The notes: generated by a model not told the origin, from the letters alone. Numbered from the stretch's first letter, positions 37,021-50,361 are shown. The stretch: DNA of 64,000 bases from Polytrichum commune (GCA_950295325.1 OX485809.1:13392001-13456000), one strand, 5' to 3'. Made by a program: numbers and translations.

Positions 37021-38494
37021 AGGGTCATCCTGGACCAAGTTTAAAATTTGTTACATCAATCGAAAGTCATAGTCATGAATCGTTCCATGTCAACATATGG
37101 GATTGTGATTACAATACATGTCTCAAGCATGTATTGTCCACTCCAAATCAAAAAATGGAAGAAAAAAGGTAAAAAAGTAATGTAGACATTCAAGATCAAA
37201 TTGGAAAGCTTCCAAAAACTTTGTGGAGATGAAACCCTCCACATCAAGCAAGAGTTTGACTTTTGGAGAAATCATCCATAGTTTGGTGGATGCTCAAATC
37301 TCCTTAAGGGACATGTGTTAGTAGAGGTTTAGGGTTTTGGATATTCAACATTTGTTGGCCTAATTTGATCTTATTACAACCTATAGTGCCGTTGACATCA
37401 AATGTTCATTTGAGAGGATACCTAACATTTTTGGATTCCATGAATGTCGAACGTCAATGAAGCACTTGGGATACAAAAAATGTTCATATTCACGTATCCA
37501 CCAAGAAAACACACCCTGAAATTTGTGAGCAACTTAGGATTAGATTGGATATGTTTTTGCCTAATATCTACTTAGGCACGATGATTTGAGTACCTCATTT
37601 GGAATATTCTAGGAGTTTGTGGGCATGAACTTGGAGTTGTTGGAAATAAAAGTTAAAATTCAACACTTCAAGCATTGGACGAATATGGTGAGATCTTGGA
37701 TGCATGGATGTGTTAATTGATAGAAAGTGAATGCACAAGTTGTAAATATTTTGTAGTAGTTGACATGTACGCATATGTCAACATAGTTTGGGGTTTGTGG
37801 TAGCTACGTACAGGAGTATAAAAGTTGGCGCCATGTAGGTTTGTGGTCAATTCATCTTGATTTTAATGTCGCTTGACTAAATTCTTATTGTTTATGTTAC
37901 TAAACATGAAATCCTATGACTTAAGATAATAACTTTAACATTCTCAACATTTTTACCTTCATTTTTCATGGTTGACATGCACTATTTGAACTTGTATCTT
38001 ACAAATTTGATAGATATTTGTTCATTTACAAAAACTTATAATACTAGACAATTTTTTTTCCATATTAATAGATACCATTGAAGAAATCAACAATCAAAAA
38101 ATTGATTAATCCATATCCAGCCCATGCATAGAGGGTGAATGCTTGCACCACCTAAGGAGTGGGAGGGTACACAGGAGAAGAGGAGAGTGAAAACGTTGAA
38201 TCCCAATAGAACCGTGATTGCTATTCAAGCCAAATATGTATATTGGGAGTGTTCATAGACTACTGGTTATTGTACACTAAATATTGTATTTGGTGTATAT
38301 GATATTCATATGGCTAGGATAACTTTTATGATGACACTTCTTATGAATAGGTTTATAAGCATCATCTTGGGAGGTGCACCTATTGTTAAAACCAAGAATC
38401 ATGTGCATTCGCAACATACTCTAAAACCCCCTTGTATGAATACTTGTGAAAGTATAAGGCATTACCTAAACTATTATAAAATATACATACTAAA
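37021..38494. other. Intergenic with an isolated family 2 terminus (38273-38298)
   Basis: 38273-38298 (TACACTAAATATTG...GGTGTAT) is a family 2 terminus in left-end orientation. No gene is seen. Confidence 0.5.
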
Positions 38495-38670
38495 ATGAAC
38501 ACATTAAAATCCAGGTTTCATTTTAGAATGACAAAGACCCTTTCAAGTGGTAAGTCACATAGATTATATCCTTAGTGCTAATGATGATTTTGTAATGTTT
38601 TTGACTTCCAAGTTAATTACATGCTTTATGGATAGTTTCGCGTCGGGAATGAAATCCCAATCAATCAATC
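38495..38670 (-). repeat. Inverted partial copy of the Mutator-like element interior
   Basis: The reverse complement matches about 29170-29345: TTGATTGGGATTTCATTCC, then TTAACTTGGA-GTCAAAAAC, ATTACAAAATC-TCATTA and GTGACTTA in order. The GC-rich TIRs are not seen here, so this is a truncated copy or a shared module. Confidence 0.7.
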
Positions 38671-38674
38671 AATG

Positions 38675-38745
<71 letters not shown>
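38675..38745. repeat. (AT)9 followed by (TG)27 microsatellite
   Basis: A compound dinucleotide run directly abutting the inverted Mutator-like fragment. It is long enough to be highly polymorphic and could form Z-DNA. Confidence 0.95.
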
Positions 38746-38746
<1 letters not shown>

Positions 38747-39400
38747 ATTTCCACTTAGTAATTGATGGAGTGCCTTCGCATGCTAAAGGAGCTTAATGGC
38801 TTCAGTGGCTGGGTATTGTCACATTGGTTCCCAAAGAGGATGAGTTCTCAAGCAGGTTCGGGCATGATGACCGGGCAATGAAGGAGGCGTGGGAGGGGCG
38901 GGCCCCATCCGAATGAAGATGTGATCTAGCCCGGATGTAGGGAGAGGTTTAACGTCCCCTATGAGTTGGTTGCTATGGGGGTGTAAGAGCATGTTCACTT
39001 GATATCAACATAGGGCCATGCAACGGGACATTGTTGGGTTTTGCCCAGGAGTTGGATCCATCCCTCAAGCCCAATTGTTATTATAATGATGGCATGGCCT
39101 GAAGAAGTCTCCTAAACTGGAATAGCTTGAGTTTATTGCAGCCCAACCTTGGACTCCTCTCTAAGAGAATCAACTATCAATACCTCACAAGCTTTGACCA
39201 AATAAAATCTTAGCTTCAATTATCTATGTGTGAAGCCTTGTGTATTATAATATATTAGTTTTGATCACGAAACCCCATAGTTTATGAAGCTCATATAGAG
39301 GGAACGTGTTGGATATATATATTGAGAGACTACTCCCACCTAGAATAATGCTACCCGATTTAGCACCCCTCCGTGTTAGCATTTGGTGTACATGCCCTAA
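38746..39400. other. Intergenic upstream of eIF3a, nothing recognised
   Basis: Locally G-rich at 38860-38980. No repeat partner or gene was recognised. Confidence 0.4.
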
Positions 39401-39478
39401 TAATAAGTTAACATAGAAGTTAAGTGGAGACAGGAGAGAGAAGAAGTTAGGGCTTGAAGAAGCCCTGTAGACCTAACC

Positions 39479-39486
39479 TAGGGTTT
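39479..39486 (-). promoter_or_regulatory. Telo-box (AAACCCTA) upstream of eIF3a
   Basis: TAGGGTTT on +, which is AAACCCTA on the minus strand, 267 bp before the start codon. Telo-boxes are a known feature of promoters and leaders of plant translation-apparatus genes, which agrees with the gene. Further AGGGTT words occur in intron 1 (near 40307 and 40426). The transcription start probably lies in this region but cannot be fixed. Confidence 0.6.
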
Positions 39487-39752
39487 CTACTTCGGTGTTG
39501 TTCCATTTTCTGCCTTTCCTGTGCCATTTTGCTCTGTGGATCGCTTCGCAACTCCATCTCCTTGCTGCCTCTCCTCGTCTCCCACACATTCATCCTGCTT
39601 AGAGTCGCATGTATCTGTCGCGGCTGATTGTAACAAGGTCCGGAGTGGACAGAACAGTGGGGCACCGGGAATTGTTTCGGTGGCGTTGATTTTTCAACTT
39701 GTGGATCTGATCGCAGCACACTCGTGAAGGGAGGCAGTTTGAGTCTCCCACC

Positions 39753-42700
39753 ATGTCGACGTTTGCGAAGCCCGAGAATGCTCTTAAGCGGGCGGAAGGT
39801 AGGATTCTTGAATTCCTTCGTTACATCAATTTACACCGAATCTGGTATGTAGCTTGTTGAATGCTGGAGGTGTTGATGATTGCTAGGTCTTCTCGTCTCG
39901 ATGATCAGCATTTCAATTTTGTTTCGAATCCATCGCAACCACCGGAGCTGTTTGTTTGTTGGCCATAGCTTTAAAGGGGCGGAGTGCAGGTTACCGTATT
40001 GGAGTGTAATGACATTTTGAGGAACCATTGTTATCCAATGTAAAATCGTTCTGAGGTCCTGTACAGATAGGTGGTGAGTAAGAAACTTGTAGAAGACGTC
40101 AAGGGCAAGGGGACGGGCGTTGTTCAATATAGTTTCGTGCTCAATTCAATCTTCTTATTGCAATTTGCACAATTACAACTTCTTGTGGAAGTTTGAACTT
40201 TGTGGGATTACTGTAGTTAGATGAGTTGGCCTCTCGGACTTTTCGGTGAAGTTCGTCTTTGTTAATTCTAAGGCCCTGACCTAACAAAGCCATTGGCTGG
40301 AATTTAGGGTTATTGCGTCGTGTGAACACATTGTGCCCGAATGTGGGTTGGTGTCGGGGAGTTTGTGCCTGCCAGATGGGTCTGGCTTGTTGCAGGAGTG
40401 ACCTCTAATCTTCTGTGTAGGTTTAGGGTTCTTTGCAATTATTCTCATATTTGATTGGGGCACAAGCAGTCTCCGGGGAAGTCTGAGCAGTGTGTTGGAA
40501 AGAACCCCATGCTTGAGGATGTCTCACAAAGAAACAGTTGTGAAGCTGTAAGGCTGCATGGAATTAGATGATTATATTATTAAATTGTTGACCCTTTCCT
40601 GTAGGGACTGACTGTTACTTTTGGCTGTTGGCAGAGTTGATGAATGTTGGTCAAAAACAGGCCGCCCTACAAGCTCTACATGATCTGATTACATCGAAAA
40701 GATATCGATCATGGCAGAAAACACTTGAGAAAATCATGTTTAAGTATGTGGAGCTGTGTGTTGATATGAAAAAGGGCAGGTTTGCAAAGGATGGGCTTAT
40801 CCAGTATCGTATAGTCTGCCAGCAAGTCAATGTTAGCTCTTTGGAGGAAGTTATCAAGTACTTTCTTCAGTTGTCTAGCGAAAGAGCTGAGCAAGCCCAA
40901 GCCCAAGCCCAAGCCCAAGCTGCGGAAGTAACTCTAGATGTGGAAGATTTGGAAGCTGAGAAAAGACCAGAGGACTTGATGTTGAGTTATGTGAGTGGTG
41001 AAAAGGGGAAAGATCGCACTGACCGTGAGATGGTCACTCCCTGGTTCAAGTTTTTGTGGGAGACATATCGAACAGTGCTGGAAATCTTGAGAAACAATTC
41101 TAAGCTGGAGGCCTTATATGCTGTAAGTGCAACTTCAAGCACTTTCTGACGTGCAATATCTGTAGTACCTGATTACACTCCACAGATAGTTGTTTCTCCT
41201 CCTCCATTAGGAGGTCTACTACATCTGTAGAAGATGCAATTTTTTTAGAATGTTCAGGATGCATTGTTTGTGTTCATCTCGCTCCTTGCTTTCAGTTTTG
41301 TTGCCCTGGATGTGGCCTATCATCAGGGTTCCCTGTGGGTCTAACTCTCTACTTTTGTTAAGGTCTTTTCTCATACCTCCAATTCCTGCTGCCACAGATG
41401 ACGGCTCACAGAGCATTCCAGTTTTGTCTCCAGTACAAACGTACCACAGAGTTCCGTCGGTTGTGTGAAATCCTTCGCAATCATTTGACCAACCTGAACA
41501 AGTACAGAGATCAGAGGGATCGACCTGATTTGACACAACCAGAAAGCTTGCAGTTGTATTTGGAGACCAGGTTTGAGCAGCTCAAGATAGCCACAGAGCT
41601 TGAGCTTTGGCAGGTTGGCATTGGAATTTCTACAAGGACATGATCTACTATATTCTTGAATATCAATGCACTGTTTGTGAAAATTAAGTTGGTGATAGCA
41701 CCTGGTAATAAGCAATACATCTAAGTGTTTGCAATTACTACACTCCTGTTACTGCAATAATAAGGTGGAGAGAATAGGTCCTGGCAGAGAGAAAACATTA
41801 AGCACAACTTCTAAATTGCTTCGTTGTTCTTGAGCTGTGACAATAAGGTAATGTTCAAGGATTTCTATAACTTCCATGCGTAACAGAAGTGACAACTTCT
41901 GCTTTGTGATGGGTGGACATCCTCTTCTTTCTCCTGGAGATTCAGTTGACCCAGGCTAGGGCATTCCAATTGTGATTTAAATGAATTGGAACTTCTATCT
42001 GGCTTGTTTTGTAGGCTCAAATTTAATATTTGAACATTTGTTTAGGATTCCTGTTCCTTGTACAATTTATATACTTTTGGAGGAGAACCTCATTGAAATA
42101 TGTCCCTTGGCTGTTCCCCTGAATTTTTACTATTTTTGTGGTATGTGTTGAATGGTGAGGCTGTTGGGTGGCTGTAGAACTTGATCGTTGCTGTTTACTT
42201 TATCTCTCCTTATGTTTTTGAGAAGCTGATCCTGGCTTCTGCTGTCAACAGGAAGCATTCCGCTCCATAGAGGACATACATGGCTTGATGTCAATGGTGA
42301 AGAGAACTCCAAAACCACAATTAATGGCTGTGTTTTATGCCAAGCTGACCCAAATATACTGGGTTTCTGACAGCCACCTGTATCATGCATATGCATGGTA
42401 CAAGCTGTATAATCTGCAAAAGAGTTACAACAAGAATCTCACAGCAAAAGATTTGCAACTTATGGCATCTTCTGTGCTTCTAGCAACTCTTGCTGTTACA
42501 CCATTTGATCGGAAGCATGGGGCACACCATTTTGAGCTGGAGATAGAGAAGGATAGGAACATGAAAATGGCAAATATTTTGGGTTTCACTATTGATGCCA
42601 AAAGAGATTCTCGAGAAGTGGTAAGTTTGGGAGTTGCAACTGTGTAGATGGAAATTGTCCAGCTTGGGCACTTTAAAATAAATCGGATTCTTTGCTTATG

Positions 42701-45700
42701 CATCATGTCATAAGTGAAATTGTTGATGATTGGAACTATGTTTGGCTGAAGAGAAGTATTCGTGCTCTGCTGTAGATATCTTTCCGTTTGTTACTGAGGT
42801 ATGTTAGCCTCTTTTAAGTGTGCACTGCTCACATTTATTTTGATGTGGCTGTGTCTGCAGCTTTCAAGGGCAGCTTTACTTTCTGAACTTGTAAGATTTT
42901 CTTGCCTTCGAAGTCCTTTGGGCACCACTTTGGATTATTTTATAAGTTTTTAGCACGTAGGAATCCAACTTCCCCATTGTGGTTCATAAGCTGGAACTTA
43001 GGGTGGGTTTAGCATTAGGGTTCAAAGACAAAAGAAATTCCAATGTGAAGTGGTCTTATTGGTGGAGAGAAATTCCTGGATTCAAGGAATGTACACTAGG
43101 ATCAAAGTCCAAGTTATGAGAATCCAAAGTGGTGCTAACGTGGCACCACTTTTCTGTCAAATTCAAAACTAAGGTCCATCAATGGGTGTTTAGGACTTCA
43201 AGTTACTTGGACCTTATATATTCTGATGCCAAGTGCCATGACATGTTTCTGCAGTATACAGTTTTTATCACTGTTGTAGACTGGTCCTCTGTGTCAGTGT
43301 GCACAATTCACATCATTGTATAGAGATTGCTTATACCAAGGACCTACCCATATAAAGGACAAGTAAGGGTTTTTCCAGGGAGCAGTCTAGAGTGGCTGCT
43401 TGATATCATTTTTCCTAGCATATTGGGGTGCTGACATGCTGTAATTGGTTATTGCCTTTTTTTTGAAGGTCTCCAAAGGTGTAATGACTTATGTTTCGCC
43501 AGACGTGAAGGATTTGTACAGTTTATTGGAGAATGAGTTTCACCCACTTGACCTTGCGTCAAAAGTTCAGCCTTTACTATCCAAGCTAACTAAGCTGAGT
43601 GACAAGTTGTCATCTGCATCACCTGTTCCAGAAGTGCAGTTGGAGCAGTATGTACCAGCCTTAGAGAAGCTAACTACATTGAGAGTTCTTCAGCAGGTAA
43701 GAGATTCCGAAACTCAATAAATACTACACAGGGTATTATATGTTGTCTCCGCAAATTTCACAGTTCGCCACCTTGAAGCAAGCCTGGAGTGGATCCTAGT
43801 GTTTGTTCTGTACAAATTATATCCTGGGGTACAAATATAAATGGTGTTCTGATTCCAGTGATTCTCAGCTGATGTCTTGAGGAAAACAGAATGTCAGTCG
43901 TCATTTGCAAGAATGTACATAGTTGGAAATGCCTCAGTGCCATGAAAAATGAACTTCCTGTTTAACCAAACACAGTGTAAGCCCACTGTTATCAACAACA
44001 AAACACATCAAGGAGGAACGATTTAGAAGTGAATTATCCAGGTTGTCAAGTTACAAATTCTCTGCAATTTCTGGTGCTGGATTCTCATTCTAGAAGTTAG
44101 GACTTGTGAGTGACCAATGATTGAGTTGATCTAGAGGTGGACTTGGATCATTGCATTGTTGCATGTTATGAAGCATGGAATCTGCAAACAGCTGACTCAT
44201 TTCACATAGAATTCTTCTTTGCATTGGACATTGCAAAATGCAGGTATCTCAAGTATATCAAACGATTAAGATCACCAACCTTACAGACATGGTGACATTC
44301 ACTGACTTTACAGCTGTGGAGAAATTGATTGTGGAAGCGGTGAAGTATAACTTCGTGCAAATGAAGGTTGATCATCTCAAAGGAGTAGTTAGCTTTGGCA
44401 GTCAGGTAAATATTAAGCCTTAGCCATCTTTGTTCTATACTCAAGAGAGTGGTTGTTGTTGTATAAGATTAATTCTTCACAATCTGCTTTCAAGAAGTCT
44501 TGTCAAGAGGCTGGATAGGATTTACTGGGTTGTTGCTTCAATCCAAAACCGGTGACAAGCTGAGAATTATATGTAATGTCGTGCAGGACCTAGAATCAGA
44601 GAAAGTAAAGAGCCATCTTACTGTTCTTGCAAAGAGGTTAAAGAAGGCTGTCAGCCTCATCCAGCCACCTGCTTTGGAGAGACTTTCCAAACAAACTCTA
44701 CCGTTTTCTGAGCTTCAGAATCTTGTGGAGAAGGAGCATAAGAAGTTGCTTGCTCGCAAAGTCCTGATTGAGCGCCGCAAAGAAGAACAAGAACGACAAA
44801 TGCTTGAAATGGTTTGTGCTTGTAGCTGATTTTTTCTGGAGTTGTTAGTTCTCCTGTAGCATTTCAGTATGTTGCAGTTCTGTTTGTATATTACTCATAG
44901 AAAGGAGTAGTATTGATGAATTCCTTATTCTTTTCTTATTTATTGGTAAAATGAAATTGTATTCAGGAACGGGAAGAAGAGTCTAAAAGGTTGAAGCAGC
45001 AGCGGCAAACAGAAGAGGCTGAGGCAAAGAGGCTTGCAATTGAGTCGGCTAGGCGAGAAGAAGCCAGGATTCGTAAAGAGATAGAAGAGAAGGAGCTTGA
45101 AGAGGCCAGGGCAATGCTTGCAGAAGCTGAGAAGCGAAAGGGCAAGAAGGGGAAAAAGGCTGCTGGGGATGGAGTAAGTAGTACTTGGTCTTTGTTCACT
45201 TTAGAAAGCCAGATTTGGATTGTATTGCTTCAAACATACACCAGCTTTGAAGATATTTCTATATTTGTGGATGAATATAGGGACTCGATTGATTGAAGTT
45301 TTGTTTGTGTTCAGATTTGGACCTTACTGCAAGGATTTTAGTCAGTCTTTTGTGTCCTGCCATGAGAACTAAGTTAATGTACCACATCATTTAAGAAGTG
45401 ACTGGCAGGTGACATTCACTACTGGTGTCCATTAGGAATTGGTAATGACTTTCTCTTTCATGTCCGCTGGGCAGAGCTTGATTATCATGTTGTTTTGGTG
45501 ATGAACTGCAGGAGGTTACCAGACTCACAAAGCAGATTCTTATGGAAGAGGCATTAAGTGAGCAGATGAAAGAGCGCCAAGAAATGGAGCGGAAGCTTCA
45601 GAAACTTTCAAAGACAATGGATCATCTTGAACGTGCAAAGCGGGAGGAGGAAAGACCTTTGATTGAGGAGACTTATAGGAAGCGTCTTGAGGATGACGAG

Positions 45701-47004
45701 AAATTTTATCAACAGCAGCAAGAGGTGGCCTTTGTTTTCATTTTGAAATAGTTAGCTGGTTTTTTAATTTCCATCCCCTCCCAGATTTTCAGGTGCTGAT
45801 GTTTGACATTTTTACTTCTTGCAGCAAGCAATTCAGCAGAGTCAGAAGCAGCATGAGACAGATGTGGTTGAGAAGATTAGACTGATCCGGATGATCAATG
45901 ACAAGGTAAGTTGCTTCAGAAAGATTTGTTGATTTTAAGTTGTGTTAGCTTAATTGTGCGGTTGGTGTTTTTTACTTCCTTTGTTACTGGTCTTATATGT
46001 GTGTTTTGTCAGGATGTTTTCCAACTACAAGTCGTTGGCCGCCGACAAGGTGAATTTGAAAGGTTGAAGCGAGTGAGGGAGGAAAGACTTGCCGAGGAAC
46101 GTGCATTGAGGTCTCAGGAGCGAGAGGTGAGGCGAAAGAAGGAATACTATAAACAGCAAGAAGAATTGCGCCTGCAGAAAATCCAGGAGGAGGAAGAGGC
46201 CAGGAAAAGAGAAGGTAAGTATCACTTCACATGATTGTCACTTGATAATATCACCAATTAGGGGTCATACTCTCATAAAACCTGAAATCACAAGAGAGAC
46301 TACAGTCTAATTTATCTACATTTAAAGAAAATTAAGTGGCCTTGATGCTTGCAGAGGAAGAACGCAAACGCAAAGAGGAAATGGAGCGACGTGCAAAACT
46401 GGAGGAAATTGCTGCCAAGCAACTTGCCGCGGAGATTGCTGCTGAAGAACGGGAAAAACGTGACCGCGAGAGAGCCATTCAGGCCCGGCTCGAGGAGATG
46501 AATAAACCTGGGAAATTTATCCCTCCTTCCCTTCGCAGGAAAATGGAAGGTGGTGAAGAACCAAGGCGTGCTACTGCACTTGACTCGTCTGACTCTTGGA
46601 ATGACCGGCGGGAAGTGCGTCCTCACCTTGATGAGCGTCGGGAAGTGCGCCCTCCTCTCTTTGGTGGGAGAGGTTCAGCTCCTGCCCGGGAAACTGAAGG
46701 AGAGACAGATAGTCCTCCCCCTCCTGGTAACCGGTACCAACCACCCCGTGCCCGGTTTTCTGACTCTGACGGGCCTCCTCCCTCTCGATCCTACGAGCCT
46801 CCAAGAAGTGCGAGCCGCGGAGATGCCTACGAGCCTCCCCGTGGTGCCCCGCGTGGAGGAGATGCACCCCGAGATGCCTATGACCCTCCTCGAGGTCCTC
46901 GAAGTGGGGAGCCATATGCTCCTCCTGGTGGGCGTCCAGGAGGAAGGCCCATCATTGGCGGACGTCCATTGGGAGGCTCCAGACCATCTGAAGATCGCTG
47001 GTAA
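39753..47004 (+). CDS. EIF3A: Eukaryotic translation initiation factor 3 subunit a, 13 exons, 1038 aa
   Basis: Exons: 39753-39798, 40635-41122, 41398-41613, 42252-42620, 42861-42890, 43469-43696, 44244-44405, 44587-44811, 44967-45173, 45512-45724, 45825-45905, 46013-46214, 46355-47004. All introns are GT-AG, and the joined frame is 3117 nt ending TAA. eIF3a is the largest scaffold subunit of the cytoplasmic eIF3 complex on the 40S ribosome. The N-terminus ([20 protein letters not shown]) and blocks such as [12 protein letters not shown] and [20 protein letters not shown] are hallmark plant eIF3a sequence. A helical-repeat region leads into the PCI domain (about 320-513, ending [13 protein letters not shown]). 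A long charged coiled coil spans about 560-870, followed by [10 protein letters not shown] (876-885) and an R/G/P-rich tail with five YxPP repeats. The length is normal for the family. CCACCATGT around the ATG is a good initiation context. Exon 5 is only 30 nt. Confidence 0.97.
40893..40920 (+). repeat. In-frame hexanucleotide repeat in eIF3a exon 2
   Basis: Repeats of AAGCCC encode alternating Ala-Gln (about four AQ pairs) in a loop between the first helical block and the acidic linker. This segment varies in length between plant eIF3a proteins, so a slippage-prone repeat is plausible here. Confidence 0.85.
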
Positions 47005-48166
47005 ATTTGGACCTCTGTTGGCACGGAGACATGTACTTGCTTAGATTCTTACTGTCGAATGACCAAAGACGCTACCTGTGGAGGCTCACAGGGACACAAG
47101 GTGAAATATAAAGTAGTGTTGGGACAAGGTAAGGCTACGAGGAATTGGTTGCTTGGTGTACGACTGGTCTTATGAAGTGAACTTGTTTAGTTTAATCAGG
47201 TATCTTGTTCTATAGCTTCGCTCTGAATGCTATTTTCTGGGGCTCAGAATGCTTGTTAGTCAGTTGATAGAGTAGGTTATGGAAGTATTTAGCATAGAGA
47301 AATCTCATGTGGTTCGACCTTCCGAAACAATGCAATGAGAGATTTGTACACAGATGTCCTCCTTGTCTCCAGTAAATAGATCTGAAATGGAAGAACTGGA
47401 ATTGTTGTGGATAAATGGTTCTGTTGATTTGAGAGTTGCTTCATTGTTTGTGGCACTTGAAAATATTCTGAATGTGATAAATACACTGTCTGAGATTGTA
47501 TAGTAGAAAAGGGAAACCGAGGTTGCAGAGGAAGGAAAATATTTCCAGCCATCTCTATTTTCTTTCTGTGCTGATGTGTCATCAGGAGCGTTAGGTTTCT
47601 AATCCTCCCTTGCTAGTGCCTCATTATTATGGTTGTGATCAAAGAATCATAGTGGTAATTTCCTTCATGCTCATGAGCTTATTTGACAAGAACAGACAGA
47701 ATATTGCATGTCAACCACAAAGTGCAGCTTAGTTAAGGTGTATGGCCCTCTTGTGGCCACTTCCAACTCCAGACACATCTGATTTATGAATTGATTCAGG
47801 AATTGTCTCATCTGGTTAGCAATTGCAAATGGCGAAGGTGGAATATACCACTCAAATTTGTTTCCATTTTTAATGAGTGATCACACTGAGACTCACATAT
47901 CTTATCATAAGGGTGGAATGTCCCCATGCTCACCCTGACCTGATCTCGAGTGGGTGGGGAGAATCCCCATGGGACATGTTTGGATGTAGAGCAACCCTCT
48001 CTTGACACTGATGTGCGCAGCTAGGTTGCCTTGTGAATAGGTTACCTCTTTACTCAAGCAAATTACCTTGGGTCAAATTCAGATCACAAAGACTTGTACA
48101 TGTGGATAGCAACCACAACAAATAACAACTCTTGTGTTTTGTTACTGTGGTACACCTGAACATCCA
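47005..48166. other. eIF3a 3' flank, no clear poly(A) signal
   Basis: No exact AATAAA was found in the first few hundred bases. Related A/T words (ATATAAAG near 47106, GTAAATAG near 47371, GATAAATACA near 47477) could serve, as plant signals are loose. Nothing else is recognised. Confidence 0.4.
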
Positions 48167-48460
48167 TAATGTCACTCCTTTTCTTATGTCTTGAAATCCT
48201 AGGGGATGGATCTGCTCAGTTTATATCTCCTTTCTTTGCTGTCACAATTCCCTCTCGTATATCATGAATTTTGACATTATAAGAATCCATTAAAGAATCA
48301 CGTTGTCATAATTGTTATTATTGCCATGTTGACCTTGTGTTATTCCATAATGTCACATGCTGCACTGATGCTCTACTATCATGCATCCACGTCAGCATTG
48401 CAGACCTCCTTAGTATCATGTGCACTTTGGTTGCCACAACCATGATATTGAGGAGGTTAG
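48167..48460. repeat. Dispersed repeat, partner of 2880-3215
   Basis: Same order of conserved words as the first copy, in direct orientation, with scattered substitutions and a deletion of the segment between CCATTAAAGAATC and CACGTTGTCAT. Confidence 0.7.
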
Positions 48461-49019
48461 AGTGTAATAGATATTCAAAATAGTGTGGAATGTTGAGAAA
48501 TTAGTGTGGGGCAACCTAGTTGCAGATATTAGTGTAGTGAAGGTTGCCATAATATTTCTCTTGACCCTAAACCAATGGTGGGGGGGCTACCCATTGTCTT
48601 TATAATAGTTGCTCTTATTAAGTAATCTTGTGAATTTTTATCAGATGTGGGAGGTTTCAAGTTGTTAGGAATCTAATAAAGGCAACACATGCACACTTTA
48701 CAGCTAATACTTTTACTTTATTTAATGATTTCAAATCCATGTGGACATGCTCTCTTTGTCACTTTCTAAGCAGATAAAAAGACATTAAACATTTTTTTTC
48801 ATTTAATGTCTTGCTAGGAAAACGGGTGCACACATACAAGGGTGCGTTGTCACCCATTGTCTACTTTTTCGTATAGTCACCTACTATTTGGAGTACCACA
48901 CTGCTTTATCCTTTTAAGGTTGATGTTCTACAATGTCCAAACAACCAAAATGACATTTGTTAATAAAATATGAAATATACAATAAATGGATACAACATTG
49001 TGTAATTTCATATAGTAAG
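48461..49019. other. Intergenic, nothing recognised
   Basis: AT-rich with no supported feature. Confidence 0.5.
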
Positions 49020-49045
49020 TGACAATAAATACAATGTTTAGTGTA
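49020..49045. repeat. 26-bp terminus of family 2 (isolated)
   Basis: TGACAATAAATACAATG...AGTGTA, preceded by AGTAAG, so inverted it reads into TGTCACTTACT like the copies at 8265 and 1012. Confidence 0.6.
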
Positions 49046-49110
49046 ATGATTATGACCAATGTTGTGGGCATTTCTAACTCCATGTACAATCTTTACCATT
49101 TGATTAGGAC

Positions 49111-49330
49111 ACAAGTAATTATCATGTACGAGCGTACCTCTCATCCATTGACCCTTATAGGTTTGTTGCCGATTCATCCCAAATGACCTCAAATGGGTGA
49201 ATTAATTCGGAGTCTTTAAAGCTAATTCCAATGTCCAATCAACTAAAACAAATAATCTTCGAGTTGCATGCTATTTCAAGGCTTTTATGTTGGATGAATG
49301 AGAGGTATGCTTGTATAGAATAATTTGCTC
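49111..49330 (+). mobile_element. CGTACCTCTCAT TIR element (family 3, copy A)
   Basis: The left arm contains TAATTATCATGTACGAGCG and TACCTCTCATCCA. The right arm, reverse-complemented, contains AATTATTCTATACAAGC and ATACCTCTCATTCATCCAAC. The body includes TCGGAGTCTTTAAAGC and AATTCCAATGTC, shared with the copy at 50362. It is about 220 bp and non-coding. No target-site duplication could be fixed. Confidence 0.75.
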
Positions 49331-49506
49331 TTTCCGTGTGATTGGATTGATATAATTATGTTAACTTGTTAGCAATTGCAAACCCTGAAGATTGTTATTT
49401 GTACTTGAGGAATTGGAGGATTCAAAGATAACAAGAATCGGTTTGATGTAATTCTTTCAACAATAGCATAATGAAATTATGTTACTGAATTATGTTCACT
49501 ACACTC

Positions 49507-49700
49507 TTTTGTCTAATGAGTGTGGGTTACCCATTGGAATTATGCAATACAGAGACCATCATATTCTACCCAAATAACATAAATAGTTAGTATGCACACC
49601 GAAGAATATGATATCACTTAGTTTGTAAAAAACGACAATATCTGTAAAAGTTATAGCAACATGTAGCTCTCAATGGTAACCCACACTAATTAGGGAAAAT
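49507..49700. mobile_element. MITE-like element (family 1, copy 2)
   Basis: The left arm TTTTGTCTAATGAGTGTGGG and the right arm CCACACTAATTAGGGAAAAT are inverted. The interior shares GCACACC-AAGAATATGATAT and TTATAGCAACAT with the copy at 470-680. It is slightly shorter and more degenerate than copy 1. Confidence 0.7.
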
Positions 49701-50361
49701 AATGAAGCTCTCAAAATTGTTTAAAGAGAATGAAGAAATATCTTAATTTTAACTATAAATCTAGCCCTCCAAGAAAGTTGGAACGATTGGTTCAATTCTC
49801 TTTCTTTAACATAAATGGAGGGCTAGTACACACAATCCAGTTTAGTGCTTGTGTGCCAACACATAATGTCCATGTGGGAATTTGAGGTCGCAACTACTAA
49901 TGAGATACCATCATGTTGAATTTCATCTAAAGTTCAATCAAGAAATGTCAAATCAGGTACACTTCTATGGTACAATAACCACATGGCAGGATTAAGATAT
50001 CTATAGTGCAATTTTTATTGTGACAAAAATCATGTAGAGAATGATGGCTCTTCATTGAATATTAGTCTTCCTTGTGACTGTAAGAGTCTTCAAAAACCTA
50101 ATGAATATCTTGAAGATTGAGGCTACTATGGCAACTAACGACCCAGTGGAGAGAAAGAATTGAAACTCCCTAATGCTACATCCCCAAAATAGTGATTGAA
50201 ACCTTTTTCTAATTGAATCATATAGGGGACACTCCAACACAAAGTGTGTCTCACTTTCAACTACATTATAAGAGCAAAGTTGACATTATCTATTATCTCT
50301 AGAGAAGTGTTCACAAAGTGACTAAACATGGACATGTGTTCACTTGTCCACAATGAAGAGA
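49701..50361. other. Intergenic, nothing recognised
   Basis: AT-rich, no supported gene or repeat. Confidence 0.5.
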
